Of a DNA stretch of 15,276 nucleotides, positions 5,704-13,224 are shown in pieces (the first letter of the stretch is position 1; every line of letters starts with the position of its first letter). The stretch is from DASUBV01 sp035763085 (lineage in GTDB: Bacteria > Actinomycetota > Actinomycetes > Streptosporangiales > Streptosporangiaceae), in NCBI GenBank assembly GCA_035763085.1, contig DASUBV010000217.1, positions 1 through 15,276 on the forward strand, in the 5' to 3' direction. Both the position numbers and the translations under genes were made by a program. The notes beneath the pieces were generated by a model that did no database searches, was not told the origin of the DNA, and was given only the letters and a program-made list of their open reading frames with translations.

Positions 5704-5721
5704 TGAGCGAACGTTCGCTCA
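5704..5721. promoter_or_regulatory. Perfect 18-bp palindrome, likely repressor operator
   Basis: TGAGCGAACGTTCGCTCA is its own reverse complement over all 18 bases. It lies just downstream of the predicted transcription start, where a bound repressor blocks the polymerase. A CG-centred perfect palindrome suits LacI-type sugar repressors, which often control glycoside hydrolases, though TetR-type operators can look similar. No such repressor gene adjoins it. Confidence 0.65.
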
Positions 5722-5904
5722 CGAATGCGGCGGACAACGGCGCAGCGAGGCGGAGCGCGGGAGCCATCCCGGCAGCGAGGCGGCGGCAGCTCACCGGGGG
5801 CTGACCGGCCGGTCTTCGAGGCAGGCCGGGGCAGCTCTGCTGACGCCCGCCGCGCCGTCGCCCCGGCGCACCCGACTCACCGGAACTTGCCGCTTGGAGG
5901 GCAG

Positions 5905-7221
5905 ATGAGACTGGGCGGGATAAGACCAGGCCGACTGTCGTCGATTTCCCCGCGATTGCTCACCCGCATGACCCGCACCCCGCGTACCGCGCCAGCAGCC
6001 ACACCACCACCCGTTACCACGGCAGGCGGAAGGGAACCCAGCACCGTCATCTCCGGTCCGCCCGCCGCTAGCCCGGCCCCGGGCCCCGCCGCCCGCCTGA
6101 CCCCGCGCCTGCTCAGCCGCAGGACACTGATCCCCGTCTCACTCGGCGTGGCCGTCGCCCTCGTCCTGGCCTTCCTGGCGGGCGGCGGAGCGGCCCGGCC
6201 GGGCAGCACCGCGGCCCGGCTGGTCGCCCGCACCGGAGCCGCCTCGGCCGCCAGCGCCGCGGACAGCATCCCGAACCCGTACATCTTCGTGCACGACCCG
6301 AGCATGGCGAAGCAGGACGGCACCTACTACCTGTTCTCCACCGGCGACCCGGCGGGCGCGATCGGCAACGGCAACATCCAGATCCGCACCTCGCGCAACC
6401 TGCGCAGCTGGAGCTACGCCGGGACGGTCTTCGCCGATAAGCCGGCCTGGATTACCTCCGCGCTGGGCAGCATCCCGAACCTGTGGGCGCCGGACATCTC
6501 GTTCTTCGGCGGCCTGTGGCACCTGTACTACGCCGGGTCCAGCTTCGGCTCGAACAACTCGGTCATCGGCCTGGCCACCACCCCGACGCTGGACCCGGGC
6601 AGCCCGCGCTACCACTGGACCGACGACGGCCAGGTGTTCCGGACCAGCAGCTCCGATGACTTCAATGCGATCGACCCGTCACTGGTCAGCGCCGCCGACG
6701 GGACGAAGTGGCTGGTGCTGGGCTCGTTCTGGAGCGGCATCAAGCTGATCCAGCTCGACCCGGCGACCGGCAAGCCCGCCAGCTCGTCCCCGAAGATCTA
6801 CTCGCTGGCCCAGCGGCCCGCGCCCGACGCCGAGGAAGGCGCGGGGATCGTCTACCACGACGGCTACTACTACCTGTTCGTGTCCTGGGACTCGTGCTGC
6901 CGGGGCATCGGCAGCAGCTACCGGATCATGGTCGGCCGGTCCCAGTCGGTCACCGGCCCGTACACCGACCCCAACGGGACCGACATGATGAACGCCGGCG
7001 GCATGGAGGAGCAGGGCAGCGACGAGGGCATGATCGGCCCCGGCTCGTCGTCGGTCTTCCAGCAGGGCGGCCGGGACTACCTCGTCTACCACTACTACGA
7101 CGCGTTCGAGAACGGCGACCCGTGGGTGCAGGTCCGCCCGCTGGTCTGGACCTCCTCCGGCTGGCCGGTCACCGGGCAGCCGCTTACCCCGGTTCCGGGC
7201 AGCCCCGTCCCGCTGCGCTAG
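5905..7221 (+). CDS. GH43 family arabinanase-like glycoside hydrolase, exported or membrane-anchored
   Basis: This 438-residue protein has a five-bladed-propeller GH43 catalytic domain from about residue 121 to the end. The three expected acidic residues are visible: Asp131 in FVHDPSMAK (general base), Asp257 in NAIDPSLV (pKa modulator) and Glu311 in AEEGAGIVYHDGYYYLF (general acid). His396 in VYHYYDAF fits the conserved metal- or ion-site histidine. The closest match by motif is arabinan endo-1,5-alpha-L-arabinosidase, with no extra carbohydrate-binding domain. The N-terminus is long: about 70 Pro/Ala-rich residues, then SRRTLI and a hydrophobic stretch (76-93), resembling a twin-arginine signal or a type II anchor, followed by an Ala-rich linker. 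ATG 5905 has GGAGG 4 nt upstream; the frame is open further back to 5725, but only in low-complexity sequence. It is probably expressed alone from the promoter at 5664-5693 under palindromic operators. Arabinan is the likely but unproven substrate. Confidence 0.9.
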   Translation: MRLGGIRPGRLSSISPRLLTRMTRTPRTAPAATPPPVTTAGGREPSTVISGPPAASPAPGPAARLTPRLLSRRTLIPVSLGVAVALVLAFLAGGGAARPGSTAARLVARTGAASAASAADSIPNPYIFVHDPSMAKQDGTYYLFSTGDPAGAIGNGNIQIRTSRNLRSWSYAGTVFADKPAWITSALGSIPNLWAPDISFFGGLWHLYYAGSSFGSNNSVIGLATTPTLDPGSPRYHWTDDGQVFRTSSSDDFNAIDPSLVSAADGTKWLVLGSFWSGIKLIQLDPATGKPASSSPKIYSLAQRPAPDAEEGAGIVYHDGYYYLFVSWDSCCRGIGSSYRIMVGRSQSVTGPYTDPNGTDMMNAGGMEEQGSDEGMIGPGSSSVFQQGGRDYLVYHYYDAFENGDPWVQVRPLVWTSSGWPVTGQPLTPVPGSPVPLR

Positions 7222-9355
7222 CCCGGCACCGCCTGACCGCAGGACCGCCGCGGGCGGCTGGGCACCGGCCAGCCGCCCCGGTGCCGGCCAGCGCGAAGTA
7301 GTGATCGTGCTTGCGCACCAGCCGGGCGTAGTCGGCCGCGCCGCGCGGGTGACTGCCGGTCACGCAGGCCACGCCCCAGTTGTCGGCGACCTTGCCCGGC
7401 CAGGCCGGGTCCAGCCGCAGCGCCCGGCCCCGGGCCTGCACGACCGAGGTCGGCGTGGCCGCCGCGGTCAGGTCGATCACCACGTTGACGGCCGGGGCGT
7501 CCCAGCCTTCGCCGAGCAGCGCGCGGGTCCCGACCAGGCACCGTGAGCCGCCCTCGGTGAAGAACCGGGTGATCAGCGGCACGTACCGGCGCGGCTCCCA
7601 GCCGCGGGCAGCGGTGATCTCCCGGACCGGGCTCTCGCCGCCCGCCGCGCCGGCCGGCGTGGCCGCGAGCGGCAGCTGCGGGTCGGCCGCACGCAGCCAG
7701 GCCAGCAGCCGGACCGCGGTGCCCGGGCCGCAGGCCACCCGGCGGCCGGTGAGCAGCACCGGGTCGAGCGCGGCGGCCTGCTCGTCGTCCAGCAGTGCCT
7801 GCGGCGCGAGCCGTGCCCCGCCCGCCTCGGCCGACAGCACGCCGGTCAGCCGGGCCGGCAGCTGGCCGGATGCTTCCTCGAAGTCACACAGCACCAGGGC
7901 GCGCAGCCGCGGCCCGAGCTCGGCGGTCTCGGCGCGCAGGATCTCGGTGACCGCGCGGGCCTTGCTCTCCGACCGGGCCAGTACCCGGTCGACCGGCGAC
8001 TCGGCGGCCCGCACCCCGGCCCTGCTCAGCCGGTAGCCGACCGCGGGCAGCGCCCGGCGGATGGCCTGGTAGGCCTGCTCGTCGCGCGGGTCACCGCTGG
8101 GCAGCAGGCAGTGCCGGCAGTAGTCGCCGATCAGCGCGACCCAGTCGTCGGAATCGGGCGGCCGGCGGTGCTGCTCGCGGACCCGGGCGCCGTCCGGCAG
8201 CGGCAGCAGCCCGGCGACGTGCAGCCGGACGGCCGCGTCGGCCAGGGCCGGCTCGTCGTGCTCGAAGCGCTGCCAGGACACCTGCGCGCCGCCGGGGCCG
8301 TGCCGGTCCACGACCCCGGGCCTGCAGCCAGCTCAGGAACGGCGTGCTGGCGAACTGCGGGTCGAGCAGGTCGGTGCGCAGCTCGGCGAACCGGACCGCC
8401 TCGCCGTGAATGTAGTCGGCCTCGGCGGCGGTCGGCCGGGCCAGGTAGGCCAGTTCCTGGTAGGGCGCCAGGGTGCCGCTGCGCACCAGGGCGGGTGCGG
8501 ACACCTCCAGGTCCACGCTGCCGAACAGGGCCCGGTGCAGCTCGGCCTGCTGGGCGCTCATCAGCACCGGCGGGGTCGCGGTCAGGCCGATGACCCCGGG
8601 GCTGCCGAGCTGGCCGAGGACGACCTCCAGCAGCCGGCCCCACAGCTCCAGCAGGTGATGGCACTCATCCAGGACCACGGGCCGCCGTCGCGCAGCCGGG
8701 CGATCAGCTCGCGGCCGCTGGGGTGCAGCAGGCCGAGCAGCTCAGCCTCGCCGGCGCCGGCCTGCTGCTTGCTGTTATCAGCAAGGAACGGGCCCGCTGC
8801 GTCGCCGGAACTGTGCGCGATGGTGCACAGCGCCTGGTAGGTCAGCACGGTGAGCGCGGCGGGCAGCTCCCGGCTGGCCGTCGCGCGGACCGTGCCCGGC
8901 TCGAACGCGGCGTGCCACTGGGCGATCCACTGCGCCTGGATGGCGGTGTTCGGGCACAGCACGAGGGCCGGCCGGCCGAGGCGGCGCAGGGCCTCCAGGC
9001 CAACCAGGGTCTTGCCGCCGCCGGGCGGCACGACCAGGTAGGTGCTGGTGTCGCCGCGCTTGCGGTCCTTCTCGAAGGCGTCGAGGGCACGCTGCTGGTG
9101 CGGCCACAGCGGCCGGCTGGATGCCGTGGAAGGCGGCGGTGCTCCGGCCCTCTGTCTGCGTCTCGCTGTCTCCCTGCGATCCCGGCCGGCCAGGCGCGCG
9201 ACCGCACCCCGTGACAGCAGCCCGTCAGGGTCCCGGCTGCCATATTGCACCAGCCAGGCACGCGCCGCCAGCACGGCGCGGCCACCGGCCGGCCCGTCGC
9301 GCGCATGACCGCGACGGGCTGGTGCCGCCAGCGGCCGCGGATTCCAGGCCCGCAC
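7184..9355 (-). pseudogene. SF2 DEAD/DEAH-type helicase, frameshifted twice and truncated
   Basis: Three consecutive minus-strand frame segments make one superfamily 2 helicase. Segment 1 (9355 to about 8679) has an N-terminal region, WPHQQRALDAFEKDRKRG and Walker A PPGGGKT. Segment 2 (about 8679-8315) has the DECH box (VVLDECHHLLELW) and TATPP. Segment 3 (about 8314-7184) has the second RecA lobe, including GTRALLGEGWDAPAVNVVIDL and VVQARGRALRLD (motif VI). One base is missing after the CC at 8679-8680, and one extra G is present in the run at 8314-8317; together they restore the original frame. Homology ends near RKHDHYFAL (about 7290), after which the frame runs through low-complexity sequence into the GH43 3' end, so the usual C-terminus is absent. 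The GTG start at 9355 is uncertain. Intact relatives in actinobacteria are DNA/RNA helicases of unclear role, some labelled restriction-like. This copy is probably inactive, unless the two indels are sequence errors. Confidence 0.8.
7261..7285. terminator. Hairpin terminator after the GH43 gene
   Basis: GGCACCGG (7261-7268) and CCGGTGCC (7278-7285) form a perfect 8-bp stem with a 9-nt loop, 40 nt past the GH43 stop. There is no T-run. It sits in the degraded tail of the convergent helicase pseudogene and could stop transcripts from either side. Confidence 0.5.
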
Positions 9356-9410
9356 GGTGCCGCAGCCGGCTCGCAGATCCGGCTGAGACGATGAGTGATC
9401 GCGCCCGCGG

Positions 9411-10055
9411 TCAGCTGTCCAGGTAGCGCAGCACGGCCAGCACCCGGCGGTTGTCGCTGTCGGCGGGCGGCAGGCCCAGCTTGCCGAAGATGCTGGCCAC
9501 GTGCTTCTCGACCGCGCCCGGCGAGACGACCATCCCGGCGGCGATCCCGGCGTTGGACCGGCCCTCGGCCATCAGCGCCAGCACCTCCCGCTCGCGGGGC
9601 GTCAGCGCGGCCATCCCGGCCGCCTGAGTCCCGGCCCGCATCAGCAGCCGGACCACCTCTGGGTCCAGGGCGGTCCCGCCGGCCGCCACCCGCTCCAGTG
9701 CGCCGGTGAACTCCTCGACGTCGGCGACCCGGTCCTTGAGCAGGTAGCCGACCCCGGCCGGGTTGCCGGCCAGCAGCCGGGCGGCGTACCGGGTCTCGAC
9801 GTACTGCGAGAACACCAGCACCGCGGTGCCGGGGTGGCTGGACCGCAGGCTGATGGCCGCGCGCAGGCCCTCGTCGGTGAAGCCGGGCGGCATCCGCACG
9901 TCGGCTACCGCCACGTCGGGCCGGTGCTCGTCGACCGCGTCGAGCAGCGCCTGCCCGTCGCCGACCGCCGCGCACACCTGATGACCGCGATCGGCCAGCA
10001 GCTGCGCTAGTCCCTCGCGCAGGATGGCGAGATCTTCCGCAATAACGACGCGCAC
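9411..10055 (-). CDS. NarL/FixJ-family response regulator
   Basis: This 214-residue protein has an N-terminal receiver domain with acidic pocket residues Glu7 and Asp8, phosphoacceptor Asp52 (in VAVADVRMPP) and Lys107 (in GYLLKD). The LuxR-type helix-turn-helix is at about 149-195 (LTPREREVLALMAEGRSNAG, then VSPGAVEKHVASIFGKLGL). Such regulators bind DNA as dimers after phosphorylation by a partner kinase. The GTG start at 10055 has GAGGA upstream, overlapping the stop of the kinase gene; the gap between the two genes is 9 nt, so the kinase and regulator are co-transcribed. A likely target is the promoter of the ABC operon upstream, but no binding site was identified. The helicase remnant follows 55 nt downstream on the same strand. 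Confidence 0.93.
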   Translation of the reverse strand: MRVVIAEDLAILREGLAQLLADRGHQVCAAVGDGQALLDAVDEHRPDVAVADVRMPPGFTDEGLRAAISLRSSHPGTAVLVFSQYVETRYAARLLAGNPAGVGYLLKDRVADVEEFTGALERVAAGGTALDPEVVRLLMRAGTQAAGMAALTPREREVLALMAEGRSNAGIAAGMVVSPGAVEKHVASIFGKLGLPPADSDNRRVLAVLRYLDS

Positions 10056-10064
10056 TGGCGATCC

Positions 10065-11459
10065 TCACGCTTGCATCGGGAGCTCGATTGTGACCTGGGT
10101 CGGCCCGCCCGGCGGGCTGGCCACGGTCACCGTGCCGTCCACGGTGGCCGCGCGCTGGGCCAGTCCGGCCAGCCCGCCGCCCGGCCGCGACCGCGCTCCG
10201 CCGGCGCCGTCGTCGGTGACGGTCAGCACCAGGTGCTCGGCGCTGCCGCTGCGCCGCACGCTGACCTCGACCTCGGCCCGGCTGGCCTGGCTGTGCTTGG
10301 CCACGTTGGCCAGCAGCTCAGCGGCGCAGAAGTAGGCGATGGTCTCGATGGACGGGCTGGGCCGCTGCGGGATGCTGGCGGTCAGCCGGGCGGGCGTGGC
10401 GCTGGCCCCGGCCAGGCTGGCCAGCGCGTCCTCCAGGCCGCCGTCCAGGGCGGGCGGGTGGATGCCGCGGGCCAGGTCACGCAGCTCGGTGAGGGCGTCC
10501 TTGGCGCCCTGGTGAGCGGCGGCCAGCAGCTCGCGGGCCCGGTCCAGGTCGCGCGGCTCGCCCTCGGTGCCCAGCTGCGAGCGGGCCCGGCCCAGGTACA
10601 TGGCCAGCGCCACGAGCCGGGCCTGGGCGCCGTCGTGCAGGTTCCGCTCGACCTGGCGCAGCAGCGCGGCCGAGTCGTCCACGGCCGCCGCGCGGGTGGC
10701 CTCCAGCTCGCGGATCCGCTCGGCCTGGCTGCGCCGGCCGAGCAGGCCGCGGATCAGCCACTGGTCGGCGATGACCGCCAGCCGGGTGGTCCACGGGGCG
10801 ATGAGCAGCACCACGATGCCCAGCAGGCAGATGGCCAGCGCGCCGGCGTAGTTCGTGACCTGCACGCCGCCGGCCGGCAGCGGGGACCCGATGGCCGTGC
10901 GGCCGGCCTCCGGCAAGATCAGCCACCAGAACGGATAGGTGAAGTAGTACAGCCCGAGCAGCCACGGGACCGCCGAGAAGTACAGCATCGCGAACGCTAC
11001 CGGCAGCTTGAGCAGGGTGTACCCGGCGGCCCGCCAGCCGGCCGCGTCCCGCAGCCGGGCATCTATCCGGCCCAGGACGCCGCGGCCGGGCCGGAACGGC
11101 GCCGGCGCCGGGACCGGCGCGCTGAGCAGCCGGGCCGCCAGCCACCGGTGCAGGGCCCCGATCCGGCGACTGGCCCGGCTGGCCACGCTGAGCAGGACCA
11201 GCCCGGCGAACGAGCCGATCAGCGAGGCGGTCAGCACCAGCCCCGGGGCCAGGATGAACATCAGCGGCGCGAAGCAGAGCGCGGCGACCGGCACGGCCAG
11301 CACGCAGTAGGCCAGCTCGGCACGGGCCCGCCGGGCCAGGGGCGCGGCCACCAGGAACCGCGCCAGCCGGGCCGCGCGGGACTGCCCGGGCGGCGCGGCG
11401 GCCGGGCCCGCAGGCTCCCCCGCCGGCCCGGCGGCCGCAGGCGCACCCGGCGGCGTCAT
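10065..11459 (-). CDS. DesK/NarX-type sensor histidine kinase with multi-pass sensor domain
   Basis: This 464-residue protein begins with a Pro/Ala-rich stretch (1-30), then an actinobacterial-type sensor region with paired membrane helices at about 46-90 and 143-183 and another at 203-222. The catalytic part follows: a HisKA_3 dimerisation domain with the phosphoacceptor His275 in ERNLHDGAQARLVALAM, and an ATPase domain with an N-box (Glu381, Asn385, His389) and a DDGAGG loop (Asp416-Gly421). It ends with a GGGLAGLAQRAATVDG region. The sensor signal is unknown; it probably monitors the membrane. It lies after the ABC permease and a mini-ORF and before the response regulator. The ATG at 11459 has no clear ribosome site but overlaps the stop of the 35-codon ORF by 4 nt (ATGA), which suggests coupled translation. 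Without that ORF the start would look weak. Confidence 0.92.
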   Translation of the reverse strand: MTPPGAPAAAGPAGEPAGPAAAPPGQSRAARLARFLVAAPLARRARAELAYCVLAVPVAALCFAPLMFILAPGLVLTASLIGSFAGLVLLSVASRASRRIGALHRWLAARLLSAPVPAPAPFRPGRGVLGRIDARLRDAAGWRAAGYTLLKLPVAFAMLYFSAVPWLLGLYYFTYPFWWLILPEAGRTAIGSPLPAGGVQVTNYAGALAICLLGIVVLLIAPWTTRLAVIADQWLIRGLLGRRSQAERIRELEATRAAAVDDSAALLRQVERNLHDGAQARLVALAMYLGRARSQLGTEGEPRDLDRARELLAAAHQGAKDALTELRDLARGIHPPALDGGLEDALASLAGASATPARLTASIPQRPSPSIETIAYFCAAELLANVAKHSQASRAEVEVSVRRSGSAEHLVLTVTDDGAGGARSRPGGGLAGLAQRAATVDGTVTVASPPGGPTQVTIELPMQA

Positions 11460-11563
11460 GTCACCGGCAGCGGCGCGGCGGCCGGGCCGGCGGCGGGCCG
11501 GCCCGGCTCGCCGCCGGGGACCGCCGCCGCCCCGGCCTGCGGGTCCGCGCGGGAAGAAGCCAT
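11456..11563 (-). CDS. 35-residue mini-ORF upstream of the kinase, possible leader peptide
   Basis: Between the permease and the kinase an ATG at 11563, preceded by GGAGG only 2 nt away, opens a 35-codon frame. Its TGA (11456-11458) overlaps the kinase ATG as ATGA. The product (MASSRADPQAGAAAVPG at its start) is rich in Ala, Pro and Gly and has no domain. It could be a translational-coupling leader for the kinase, a chance ORF in GC-rich DNA, or the true kinase N-terminus shifted by one base; the kinase's own first 25 residues have similar composition, so a frameshift cannot be excluded. The ribosome-site spacing is short. Confidence 0.4.
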   Translation of the reverse strand: MASSRADPQAGAAAVPGGEPGRPAAGPAAAPLPVT

Positions 11564-11623
11564 GGCCTCCATTCTCACTCCCGGCTGCCGGTGCTGCTCA
11601 CCAGCACGGCCGGCCGGAGCCGG

Positions 11624-12445
11624 TCACGCATCCCGCCGGGCGGTCAGCCACGCCCCGGCCGCCAGCAGCACGATCACGTACCCGGCCAGCACGGCCAGGC
11701 CCGCCCACGGCGACAGCGAGAACGGCTCGGGCTTCACGGCCGACAGCGAGTTCTCGGCGATGATCTCGGGCAGGAACTTCTGCACGGCATGCTGGGTGCT
11801 CTCGGGCAGGGCCAGCGTGATCGGGGGCAGTACGAAGATCACCCCGGCCAGCACCGCGATGGCCGCGGCGCTGCGCCGGACCAGCGTGCCCAGGCCCGCC
11901 CCGGCGAGCGCGATCAGCGCCAGGTAGACGCCGGTCAGCGCGACCGCGCGGAGCACGCCGGGCTGGCCGAGGCTGGCGTGCGGGACCGGGGCGGCCAGGA
12001 ACCGCTGCCCGGTCACGAACGTGGCGAAGGCGAAGATCTCGCCGGTGACCAGGGTGAGGGCGCCGAGCACGGCCGCCTTGGCCGCGATCACCAGGCCGCG
12101 GCGCGGCACGGCCGCGAAGGTGTTCCGGATCATGCCCGAGGAGTACTCGCCGGTCACGGCCAGCACGCCGAGCACCGCCATGGCCAGCTGGGCCACGGCC
12201 ACGCCGGTATAGCCGTTGTTGGTCGGGTCGAAGGACACCCTGTCGGCATGGGAGGTGGTGGCCCAGTGCGACGAGGCGATGCTGAGCACCAGGATGGACA
12301 GGCCGATCATGGCCACGAGCGAGACGCCCAGGCTCCACCAGGTGGACCGCATGCTGCGCAGCTTGATCCACTCCATCCGGGCCGCGCTGCGGAAGCCGTA
12401 ATGCCGGCCGGCCTCCCGCCTGCTGACGGTCGCCGTGCTGCTCAT
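11624..12445 (-). CDS. ABC-2 type transporter permease
   Basis: This 273-residue integral membrane protein has about six hydrophobic segments (starting near residues 39, 83, 119, 167, 194 and 247) and an ABC-2 permease pattern. An N-terminal cytoplasmic part (ARMEWIKLRSMRSTWW) leads into the first helix, and VTGEYSSGMIRNTFAAVPRR is the coupling segment typical of actinobacterial ABC-2 permeases. It forms the membrane channel for the ATPase encoded directly upstream: the ATPase stop codon TAG abuts this ATG with no gap. Such pairs export peptides, antibiotics or lipids; substrate is not deducible. It is followed 60 nt later by the mini-ORF and then by the two-component genes. Confidence 0.88.
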   Translation of the reverse strand: MSSTATVSRREAGRHYGFRSAARMEWIKLRSMRSTWWSLGVSLVAMIGLSILVLSIASSHWATTSHADRVSFDPTNNGYTGVAVAQLAMAVLGVLAVTGEYSSGMIRNTFAAVPRRGLVIAAKAAVLGALTLVTGEIFAFATFVTGQRFLAAPVPHASLGQPGVLRAVALTGVYLALIALAGAGLGTLVRRSAAAIAVLAGVIFVLPPITLALPESTQHAVQKFLPEIIAENSLSAVKPEPFSLSPWAGLAVLAGYVIVLLAAGAWLTARRDA

Positions 12446-13177
12446 CTAGTGCCTCGCTTCGCTCGTGCCGCGGTACTCCACGGCGCTGTCGGTCAGGCCG
12501 AAGAAGGCCTCTTCCAGGGAGCCCGCCCGGCTGGCCAGCTCCGCGACGGACGTGCGGGCCAGCAGGTGGCCGCGGCCGATCACCACGAGCTGGTCGGCCA
12601 TCAGCTCCACCTCGCTGATCAGGTGGCTGGATACGAAGACCGTGCGGCCCTCGCGGGCCAGGCCGGTCAGCAGGTTGCGGATCCACCGGATTCCCTCCGG
12701 GTCCAGGCCGTTGACCGGCTCGTCCAGCAGCAGCACGCCGGGGTCGCCGAGCAGGGCGGTGGCCACGCCCAGCCGCTGGGCCATGCCCAGCGAGTACTTG
12801 CCGGCCCGGCGCCTGGCCGCGTCCTGCAGGCCGACCAGGCCCAGGACCTCCTCGACCCGGGAGCGCGGAATGTCGTTGCTGGCGGCCAGGGCGGCCAGGT
12901 GGCTGCGGGCGCTGCGGCCGGGCTGGAAGCTGCGGGCGTCGAGCATCGCGCCGACCTCGCGCAGCGGCCAGCGCAGCTGCCGGTAGGGCCGCCCGCCGAC
13001 CGTGGCGGTGCCGCGGTCGGGCCGGTCCAGGCCCATGATCAGCCGCATGGTCGTCGACTTGCCGGACCCGTTGGGGCCCAGGAAGCCCGTCACCGTGCCG
13101 GGGGTCACCTCGAAGGTGAGCGCGTCCACCGCCAGGGTCGGGCCGAATCGCTTAGTCAGGTTCCTGACAGCAATCAC
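12446..13177 (-). CDS. ABC transporter ATP-binding protein
   Basis: This 243-residue ATPase has Walker A GPNGSGKS (34-41), a signature motif written YSLGMAQ (128-134), Walker B VLLLDEP with Asp152 and catalytic Glu153, and a D-loop NGLDPEG. The segment MLDARSFQPGRSARSHL (79-94) is characteristic of BcrA-like ATPases, associated with export and antibiotic self-protection. The GTG start at 13177 has AAGGAG about 5 nt upstream. It is the first gene of the ATPase-permease-kinase-regulator block, and the promoter region is in the 13178-13260 stretch, which contains a hairpin directly ahead of the ribosome site. It powers the permease encoded next, at the inner face of the membrane. Bacitracin-like specificity is only a family hint. 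Confidence 0.93.
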   Translation of the reverse strand: MIAVRNLTKRFGPTLAVDALTFEVTPGTVTGFLGPNGSGKSTTMRLIMGLDRPDRGTATVGGRPYRQLRWPLREVGAMLDARSFQPGRSARSHLAALAASNDIPRSRVEEVLGLVGLQDAARRRAGKYSLGMAQRLGVATALLGDPGVLLLDEPVNGLDPEGIRWIRNLLTGLAREGRTVFVSSHLISEVELMADQLVVIGRGHLLARTSVAELASRAGSLEEAFFGLTDSAVEYRGTSEARH

Positions 13178-13190
13178 CGGATCTCCTTCC

Positions 13191-13208
13191 GCGCGCGGGG
13201 CCGCGCGC
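13191..13208 (-). repeat. GC hairpin in the ABC operon leader, next to the ribosome site
   Basis: GCGCGCGG (13191-13198) and CCGCGCGC (13201-13208) are perfect inverse copies separated by only two G. The element ends 2 nt from the AAGGAG ribosome site of the ABC ATPase gene (read on the minus strand). In mRNA it could hinder or tune translation initiation. Two-base loops are strained, so the inner pairs would open. Confidence 0.4.
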
Positions 13209-13218
13209 TTCGCAGATC

Positions 13219-13224
13219 ACGCTA
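13219..13224 (-). promoter_or_regulatory. Possible -10 box (TAGCGT) of the ABC/two-component operon
   Basis: Read on the minus strand, 13224 to 13219 is TAGCGT, which fits the actinobacterial TAnnnT pattern. The hexamer TTCTCC lies 17 nt upstream, a poor -35. Expected start is about 13212, giving a leader of roughly 35 nt that includes the hairpin at 13191-13208. Confidence 0.35.

Noticed and set aside
8842..10068. Minus-strand ORF of 408 codons covering the response regulator and helicase start
   Set aside because: The real genes in the neighbouring frame show full receiver, helix-turn-helix and Walker motifs; this frame is low complexity. It was also checked as a helicase N-terminal extension, but no conserved sequence was seen.
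10071..11927. Long plus-strand ORF of 618 codons
   Set aside because: It is the antisense shadow of the kinase gene; the product is Gln/Gly/Arg/Ala-rich with no domains, as expected from the complement of GC-rich coding DNA.
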